Positions 58,719 to 63,630 of a stretch of DNA of 63,630 bases are shown here, in pieces. The notes beneath the pieces are model-generated. The model saw only the letters and a list, made by a program, of their open reading frames with translations. It had not been told where the DNA came from and did not search any database. Source of the stretch: an uncultured Actinomycetes bacterium (GTDB lineage: Bacteria > Actinomycetota > Thermoleophilia > RBG-16-64-13); NCBI GenBank assembly GCA_903873715.1, contig CAIQPS010000024.1, forward strand, positions 1 through 63,630. The letters are read 5' to 3'. The position numbers and the translations under genes were made by a program. Each line of letters begins with the position of its first letter. Position 1 is the first letter of the stretch.

Positions 58719-59690
58719 TCAGTCGCCGAACTGGTCTTTGAGGTCGAACACCTGGAACACCGGCTTCTCGTCGAGCTTGACGCCCGGCTCGAATCCGAAC
58801 ATGTCGTAGATCTCCTTGTTCATCTTCGCGTGCAGCAGGCCGAGCGGGATCTCCACCGGGCAGGCCCGGTCACACGCGCCGCACGACGGGCAACGGCCCG
58901 CGACGTGGAACATGTGGACCATCTGGAACAGCAGGTTCTCTTTGGGGCCGACCTTCTGGCTCACCAACTCGGGCTGCCGCGAGCGGTTCACGCACTTGTC
59001 CCAGCACACGCACACCGGGCACACGTGGATACACGCGAAGCAGCGGATGCAGGTGGCGTAGATCTTCTCGAGCAGCGCCTGCTTGACGTCGTCGCTGAGG
59101 CTCTCGTACTGCTCGAGCGCGCTCCAGTCGGGCTTGGTCTCCTCGCGGTCCGGCTCCTTCTCGAGGGGACCGGCGGTGTTGTCGGAGTAGAGCGGGTTGG
59201 GGTAGCGGCAGTGGGCGCAGCCGATGAGTTCGACGTCTTTCTGGTCGAGCTCTTTCGTCTCCCCGGCCCGGGTGGTGACCTTCACCTTGCCGCGCTCGGG
59301 GAACTCGATCTCGGTGATCTCGGAGGAGAACATCTTCTCGAGCTTGCGCCGGTCCACGATGCCGTCGCAGGGGACGCCCACCACATAGAGGCGGTCTTTG
59401 TCGACCAGGCCCTCCTGGAGCAGCGCCACCAGCGTGCGGCTGTCGCAGCCCTTGACGCACAGGCCCACCTTGGCGTCGGCCGGCTCGGGCATGTTGCGCT
59501 TGATGAACGTCACCAGGTTGTGGTGGCAGAGCGGGTTCCAGACGAGCTGGTCCGCTTCGGCGGGGTCGGTGACGAACGCCGGGATCATCTCGGAGCTGTT
59601 GTAGCCCTGCTTCCACCCGATGAAGTAGTCGACCCGCTTCTCGGTGAGCGCGTTGGCCGCGAATTCGCGGATGTGGTCCTGCCGGCTCAT
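58719..59690 (-). CDS. flxC: FlxC-like 4Fe-4S subunit with FrhB-like N-terminal domain
   Basis: 323 residues. The N-terminal part (KVGLCVKGCDSRTLVALLQE, YVVGVPCDGIVDRRKLE) resembles the F420 hydrogenase/dehydrogenase beta-subunit fold. Two cluster motifs follow, CIRCFACIHVCPVCVC with an extra WDKC, and CPSCGACDRACPVEIPL. It is an electron-transfer subunit of the Flx-Hdr complex. Its ATG overlaps the stop of the MvhD-like gene as ATGA. Confidence 0.85.
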   Translation of the reverse strand: MSRQDHIREFAANALTEKRVDYFIGWKQGYNSSEMIPAFVTDPAEADQLVWNPLCHHNLVTFIKRNMPEPADAKVGLCVKGCDSRTLVALLQEGLVDKDRLYVVGVPCDGIVDRRKLEKMFSSEITEIEFPERGKVKVTTRAGETKELDQKDVELIGCAHCRYPNPLYSDNTAGPLEKEPDREETKPDWSALEQYESLSDDVKQALLEKIYATCIRCFACIHVCPVCVCWDKCVNRSRQPELVSQKVGPKENLLFQMVHMFHVAGRCPSCGACDRACPVEIPLGLLHAKMNKEIYDMFGFEPGVKLDEKPVFQVFDLKDQFGD

Positions 59691-60169
59691 AGGGCCTTCC
59701 CTTCACGCGGGCCCAGCTTCTGCACGCCGGCGACGAACTCGGTGACCACTTTCTGCCACCGCTGCCCTTCGGACGCGGACACCCAGGTCCACTTGAAGCG
59801 CTCCGGCGGGATGCCCAGGTGGTGGATCATCCGCTCCGCCAGCTCGAACTTGCGGCGGGCGTAGTAGTTGCCTTCGGAATAGTGGCAGTCGCCGGGATGG
59901 CAGCCGCTGATGAGGACGCCGTCGGCGCCTTTCTCGAAGGCTTTGAGGGCGAACAGCGGGTCGATCCGGCCCGTGCAGGGGACGCGGATGAGCCTGAGGT
60001 TCGCGGGTTGCTTGAAGCGGCCCACGCCGGCCGTGTCGGCGCCGGCGTAGCTGCACCAGTTGCAGACTATGCCCACTACCTTGACGGGGCGATCGGGAGC
60101 GCCGGCCCCGCCCGGTGCGGCACCTGTGGTGGCGGCGCCGCTGGCTTGGTTGTTGGTTGCTTCGGCCAT
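59687..60169 (-). CDS. flxD: MvhD/FlxD-like iron-sulfur subunit
   Basis: About 160 residues. Cysteines occur in VGIVCNWCSYAGADTAG, RVPCTGRIDP and ISGCHPGDCHYSEGN, the MvhD pattern for a [2Fe-2S]-binding subunit that delivers electrons to HdrA. An Ala/Gly-rich N-terminal tail (~25 residues) precedes the domain. ATG 60169 (AAAGGCGG upstream) is preferred over a GTG at 60175. Lies 13 bp after hdrA. Confidence 0.9.
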   Translation of the reverse strand: MAEATNNQASGAATTGAAPGGAGAPDRPVKVVGIVCNWCSYAGADTAGVGRFKQPANLRLIRVPCTGRIDPLFALKAFEKGADGVLISGCHPGDCHYSEGNYYARRKFELAERMIHHLGIPPERFKWTWVSASEGQRWQKVVTEFVAGVQKLGPREGKAL

Positions 60170-60182
60170 CTTCACCGCCTTT

Positions 60183-62153
60183 CTATAGTTGCGATTGCAG
60201 GACTTCTTCGATCTGGTCCAGTATCGCGTCCGTTGTGAACCCCTTAAGCTCGATGGTGTTCACCGGGCACGTGGCCACGCAGATGCCGCAGCCCTGGCAG
60301 ACCGTCTCGATGACGTGGCTCTTGTAGGTGCCGTCGCGCAGTTCCTGCTTCTCAGGAGCGCTGAACGGGCAGACCTCGATGCACTTCCAGCAGGACACGC
60401 AGTTCTTCTGGTTCACCACCGCGATCTGCGGGCTGGTCTTGAGCTTGTCCTTGGCCAGCAGGCCGATGACCTTCGACGCCGTGCCCGAGGCCTGGGCCAC
60501 GGTGGCCGGGATGTCCTTGGGCGCCTGGCAGACGCCGGCCAGGAACACGCCGGCGGTGTTGGTCTCGACCGGGCGCAGCTTGGGATGGCCTTCCTTCATG
60601 AAGCCGAACTCGTCGTAGCTGATGTTCAGCGTCTGCGCGAGTTGCTTGGCGCCGTCCGCGGGTTGGATCCCGCTGGCCAGGACCACCAGGTCGGCAGGGA
60701 TCTCGACCTGCTCGCCCAGCAGGGTGTCGGTGCCGCGCACCATGACCTTGCCGTCCTGCTCGTAGAGCTTGGACACCCGGCCGCGCACGTACTTGACGCC
60801 GAACTCGGTCTGGACGCGCTTGATGAACTCCTCGTAACCCTTACCGGTGGCCCGGATGTCGATGTAGAAGACGTACACGTCGGTGTCCATGCCGCAGTGG
60901 TCCTTGGTGAGGAGCGCCTGCTTGGCCGTGTACATGCAGCACACGCTCGAGCAGTAGGGCCGGTTGACCGACTCGTCGCGGGAACCCACGCACTGGATGA
61001 ACACCACGGTCTTGGGATCGGCGCCGTCGGACATCCGCCGGACATGACCGCCGTACGGGCCGGACGCGTTCAGCATCCTCTCGTACTGCAGCCCGGATAT
61101 GACGTCCTTGATCTTGCCGCCGCCGTACTCGCTGTAGTGCTCCTCCCAGGGGAACACTTCCAGGCCCGTGGCCACCACGATGGCCCCGAACTCCTTGGTG
61201 ACGGACGTGTCCTTCTGCTCGTAGTCGATGGCGCCGGCCGGGCAGACCCGCTCGCAGACCTTGCACTTGCCGGTCTGGAAGTAGCGGCAGTAGTCCACCT
61301 GGATGGCCGCCCGCTTCGGTACCGCCTGCGGGAACGGGATGTAGATGGCCTTGGTGGGTTCCAACCCCTCGTCGAAGAGGTTGGGCGCCTTGGCGGGGCA
61401 CTTCTGCACGCACACGTCGCAACCGACGCACTTGTTCCAGTCGACCATGGCCGCTTTCCTGCGGATGTCGACGGTGAAGTTGCCCACGTAGCCACTGACC
61501 TTCTCCACCTCGGAGTAGGTCATGAGCGTGATGTTCTCGTGCTGCGAGCAGTCCACCATGCGCGGCGTGAGGATGCAGGCCGAGCAGTCGATGGTGGGGA
61601 AGGTCTTGTCGAGCTTGGCCATCGTGCCACCGATGGTGGTCTCCTTCTCCACGATGGTGACCTTGAGACCTGCGTCGGCCAGGTCGAGAGCGGCCTGGAT
61701 GCCGGCCACCCCGCCCCCGATGATGAGGACGTCCTTGTTGACGCTCACCTCGTTGGCGTACAGGGGCTCGAGCTGGCGGGCCTTGGCCACCGCCATCTTG
61801 ATGATCTCCCAGGCCTTCTCGGTGCCTTCCGCCATGTCGGGATGGATCCAGGAGCAGTGCTCGCGGATGTTGGCCATCTCCATGAGGTACGGGTTCATCC
61901 CGGCGCCTTCGACGGTGCGGCGGAAGGTCTGCTCGTGCATGTGCGGCGAGCAGGCGGAGACCACCACCCGGTCTAGCTTCTTGTCCTTGATGGCCTGCTG
62001 GATGCCCGCCTGCCCCGGCTCGGAGCAGGTGTACATGGGATGGTCGGAGTAGACGACGTCCTTGAGCGTGAGCGCGCGCTTGGCGAGCTCCGCGACGTCG
62101 ACGGTGCCGGCGATGTTGCTGCCGCAGTGGCAGACGAAGACTCCTATCCTCAT
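60183..62153 (-). CDS. hdrA: Heterodisulfide reductase subunit A (flavin-based bifurcation subunit)
   Basis: 656 residues, the full length of HdrA. N-terminal FVCHCGSNI domain; FAD-binding IIGGGVAGIQAALDLADAG; cluster motifs CVGCDVCVQKCPAKAPN and CKVCERVCPAGAI; the HdrA-specific DCSACILTPRMVD; and two C-terminal ferredoxin sites, CVSCWKCIEVCP and CQGCGICVATCP. By analogy it holds the bifurcating FAD and couples NADH oxidation to ferredoxin and disulfide reduction. The start overlaps the hdrB stop (ATGA). Confidence 0.94.
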   Translation of the reverse strand: MRIGVFVCHCGSNIAGTVDVAELAKRALTLKDVVYSDHPMYTCSEPGQAGIQQAIKDKKLDRVVVSACSPHMHEQTFRRTVEGAGMNPYLMEMANIREHCSWIHPDMAEGTEKAWEIIKMAVAKARQLEPLYANEVSVNKDVLIIGGGVAGIQAALDLADAGLKVTIVEKETTIGGTMAKLDKTFPTIDCSACILTPRMVDCSQHENITLMTYSEVEKVSGYVGNFTVDIRRKAAMVDWNKCVGCDVCVQKCPAKAPNLFDEGLEPTKAIYIPFPQAVPKRAAIQVDYCRYFQTGKCKVCERVCPAGAIDYEQKDTSVTKEFGAIVVATGLEVFPWEEHYSEYGGGKIKDVISGLQYERMLNASGPYGGHVRRMSDGADPKTVVFIQCVGSRDESVNRPYCSSVCCMYTAKQALLTKDHCGMDTDVYVFYIDIRATGKGYEEFIKRVQTEFGVKYVRGRVSKLYEQDGKVMVRGTDTLLGEQVEIPADLVVLASGIQPADGAKQLAQTLNISYDEFGFMKEGHPKLRPVETNTAGVFLAGVCQAPKDIPATVAQASGTASKVIGLLAKDKLKTSPQIAVVNQKNCVSCWKCIEVCPFSAPEKQELRDGTYKSHVIETVCQGCGICVATCPVNTIELKGFTTDAILDQIEEVLQSQL

Positions 62154-63172
62154 TCCTTCGCCTCCTCCACTGCCGCGGCCGGCTCCGCGGCGGGCTTGGC
62201 CGCCGGGGCGGCAGCCGCGGCCTCCGCCGCCTTGGCGGCTTTGGCCGCTTCCTTCGCCGCTTTCTCGGCGGCCTTACGGTCTTCTTCGGCCTTGATGGCG
62301 GCGGCGTTCTGGATGGCCAGGCCGATCAGCACCGTCGGGTCGACGACGTTCTTCTCGAGCATGACGTCCTTGCCGCTCAACCCGAAGGCGAGCCCCAGCA
62401 CCTGCGACAGATACAGGATGGGCACGTTGTAGGCCGTGCCGAGGGCCTTGTTGATCTGGCCCTGTTTGAGGTCCAGGTTGACGTGGCAGAGCGGGCAGGC
62501 CACCACGATCGCTTCAGCGCCGGCGGCGAGGGCCTGCTCCAGGATCTTGCCACTGAGCTTTCGCTGGATCTCCGCCTTGGGCATGCCCACGGAGGCGCCA
62601 CAGCACTCGGTCTTGTAGTTCCACCACTTGACGTCCACGCCGGCGGCCTGGAGCAGCAGGTCCATCATCATGGGCTGCTCTATGTCCTTCTCGCCGGTGA
62701 GCTCGCCCGGGCGGCCGAGCAGGCAGCCGTAGTAGGGCACCACCTTGAGCTGGGACAGGTCGGTCTTGACCAGGCCGGCGATCTTCTCCTCGCCCACGGA
62801 CTTCATGAGGAACTCCGGGAGCGACCAGACGGAGACGCGGCCGGTGTAGGGCTTGTCCAGCAGTTCGTTGACTTCCGCCCGGAACGCGGGGTCCGCGTGG
62901 ATCTCGACCTCGGCGTTCTTCTCCCGCTGATAGCAGGAGGGGCAGGGCACCAGCATGTCCTCGCCGACAGTGGCCGCCTGCCGCAGGTTGCGGGCGGCGA
63001 GGGCCTGGGCGAGCATGTGGTCCATCATGTGCGCCGGGGACGAGCCGCAGCAGGTCCAGTCCGGCACTTCCTTGACCTCGACGCCGAGGACGCCCAGCAT
63101 CTTGCGGACGGAGACGTCGTATTCGGCGGAGGACTTGTGCAGAGAGCACCCGGGGTAGTAAGCGAGGGTCAT
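62150..63172 (-). CDS. hdrB: Heterodisulfide reductase subunit B
   Basis: 340 residues. Two CCG domains: YYPGCSLHKSS and DWTCCGSSPAH in the first; YYGCLLGRPGE, KTECCGASVG and CPLCHVNLDLKQG in the second. These hold the noncubane clusters where the disulfide is reduced. The C-terminal ~55 residues form a long Ala/Lys-rich charged helix (KAAEKAAKEAAKAAKAAEAA), absent from standard HdrB. It overlaps hdrC by ATGA. The natural substrate may be DsrC-like or another disulfide; no such gene is in the window. Confidence 0.92.
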   Translation of the reverse strand: MTLAYYPGCSLHKSSAEYDVSVRKMLGVLGVEVKEVPDWTCCGSSPAHMMDHMLAQALAARNLRQAATVGEDMLVPCPSCYQREKNAEVEIHADPAFRAEVNELLDKPYTGRVSVWSLPEFLMKSVGEEKIAGLVKTDLSQLKVVPYYGCLLGRPGELTGEKDIEQPMMMDLLLQAAGVDVKWWNYKTECCGASVGMPKAEIQRKLSGKILEQALAAGAEAIVVACPLCHVNLDLKQGQINKALGTAYNVPILYLSQVLGLAFGLSGKDVMLEKNVVDPTVLIGLAIQNAAAIKAEEDRKAAEKAAKEAAKAAKAAEAAAAAPAAKPAAEPAAAVEEAKE

Positions 63173-63630
63173 TGCGCCACCTCGGCTTCCCCGGAGTCCT
63201 TGGAGGGCTCGGCGCCGTGGCCGTGGACGGCCGGCGCGGCAGCGGCTTTCGCCGCCCGGGCGGCCTCTTCGCGGGCCGCCGCCTCAGCGTAGCCCTTCTC
63301 GCGAGCCTTGGCCTTCTCGAGCGCCTTCTTGTAGATGCGCCCCACCTCGTCGGCCCCTTTGGCCTTGTGCGGCATAACGCCCATCTTACCCTTGGCGAAC
63401 ATCGGGACGGCGAGCCCCGCATCGCCCATGGCCATCTTGGGGTTCATGGTGCCGAGGTAGAACATGCCCATCATGTAGAGCTCGGGCAGCCGGCCGAAGC
63501 GGGCCACCGCGTTCATGAAGGCCTCGTTGAAGGTCCTGGCGTGCTCGGGCACGTCGCGCCCCTGGGCGGCCGCGACCGTCTTGAGGTCCTCGAAGATCCC
63601 GGCGATGTCGATGTTGCGCGGGCAGCGGCC
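63169..63630 (-). CDS. hdrC: Heterodisulfide reductase subunit C, 5' part cut by window
   Basis: The frame is open to the right edge; about 153 residues are visible. It begins inside the second [4Fe-4S] motif (GRCPRNIDIAGIFEDLK), followed by the HdrC helical region (ARTFNEAFMNAVARFGRLPE, MYYLGT-like segment). It ends in a ~50-residue Ala/Glu/Lys-rich tail. It carries electrons from HdrA to HdrB. It is the most upstream operon gene visible; promoter and start lie outside. Confidence 0.88.
   Translation of the reverse strand, partial: GRCPRNIDIAGIFEDLKTVAAAQGRDVPEHARTFNEAFMNAVARFGRLPELYMMGMFYLGTMNPKMAMGDAGLAVPMFAKGKMGVMPHKAKGADEVGRIYKKALEKAKAREKGYAEAAAREEAARAAKAAAAPAVHGHGAEPSKDSGEAEVAQ

Overview
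The window is GC-rich, densely packed bacterial DNA that reads like a chromosome. No rRNA, tRNA, CRISPR array, insertion sequence or phage gene was recognised. The host is probably an under-studied lineage of Actinomycetota or a relative. The hints are Thr/Ala/Pro-rich linkers behind the lipoboxes of three ABC binding proteins, frequent GTG starts, several regulator genes that look leaderless, and many ABC importers and short-chain dehydrogenases. The taxonomic guess is weak. A heterodisulfide-reductase (Hdr-Flx) operon and iron-sulfur flavoproteins point to anaerobic redox metabolism; one extradiol-dioxygenase-like gene suggests some contact with oxygen.

Layout. (1) 1-7.7 kb, minus strand: CocE-type hydrolase (cut by the window edge), a large STAND-like regulator, an extradiol dioxygenase homologue and a drug-type MFS exporter. 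(2) 7.8-11.6 kb: a secreted right-handed beta-helix protein with four long repeats and a C-terminal domain with cysteine-protease motifs. (3) 11.7-23.2 kb: a branched-chain-amino-acid-type (Liv) importer operon in which LivM, LivG and LivF are one polypeptide, followed by four URO-D-family enzymes and an iron-sulfur flavoprotein. A divergent TetR gene shares a promoter region whose palindrome lies between the importer -35 and -10. (4) 23.2-28.9 kb: an Old Yellow Enzyme/dienoyl-CoA-reductase-like flavoprotein, then an operon of LVIVD beta-propeller, iron-sulfur flavoprotein and EthD-like protein behind a structured leader.

(5) 29-34 kb: two SDR dehydrogenases, an IlvD dehydratase and an MBL hydrolase around a GntR/FadR-type regulator, with several TGGT/ACCA dyads. 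(6) 34-39 kb: a sugar-type ABC importer with an esterase and a divergent TetR gene. (7) 39-45 kb: a second, conventionally organised Liv importer with a SnoaL-like protein. (8) 45-50.8 kb: a VapBC toxin-antitoxin pair, a PLP amino-acid decarboxylase, a CPBP protease, ASCH, PpnP, VOC and DUF3795 genes. (9) 50.7-56.4 kb: a PanE-like reductase, a hybrid sensor kinase, a PAS protein and a zinc-ribbon protein. (10) 56.6-63.6 kb: hdrCBA-flxDCBA, tightly overlapped and ending in a clear terminator; hdrC is cut by the window edge.

How it fits together. The most interesting block is the TetR-controlled importer plus URO-D/flavoprotein operon. The enzymes come as long-short, flavoprotein, long-short, and all four lack the H-x-C zinc motif of MtaA-type methyltransferases. 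This looks like uptake and processing of an unidentified, possibly methylated or cofactor-like, substrate. Electrons could be routed through flavoproteins and the Hdr-Flx complex. That link is inferred from gene content, not demonstrated.
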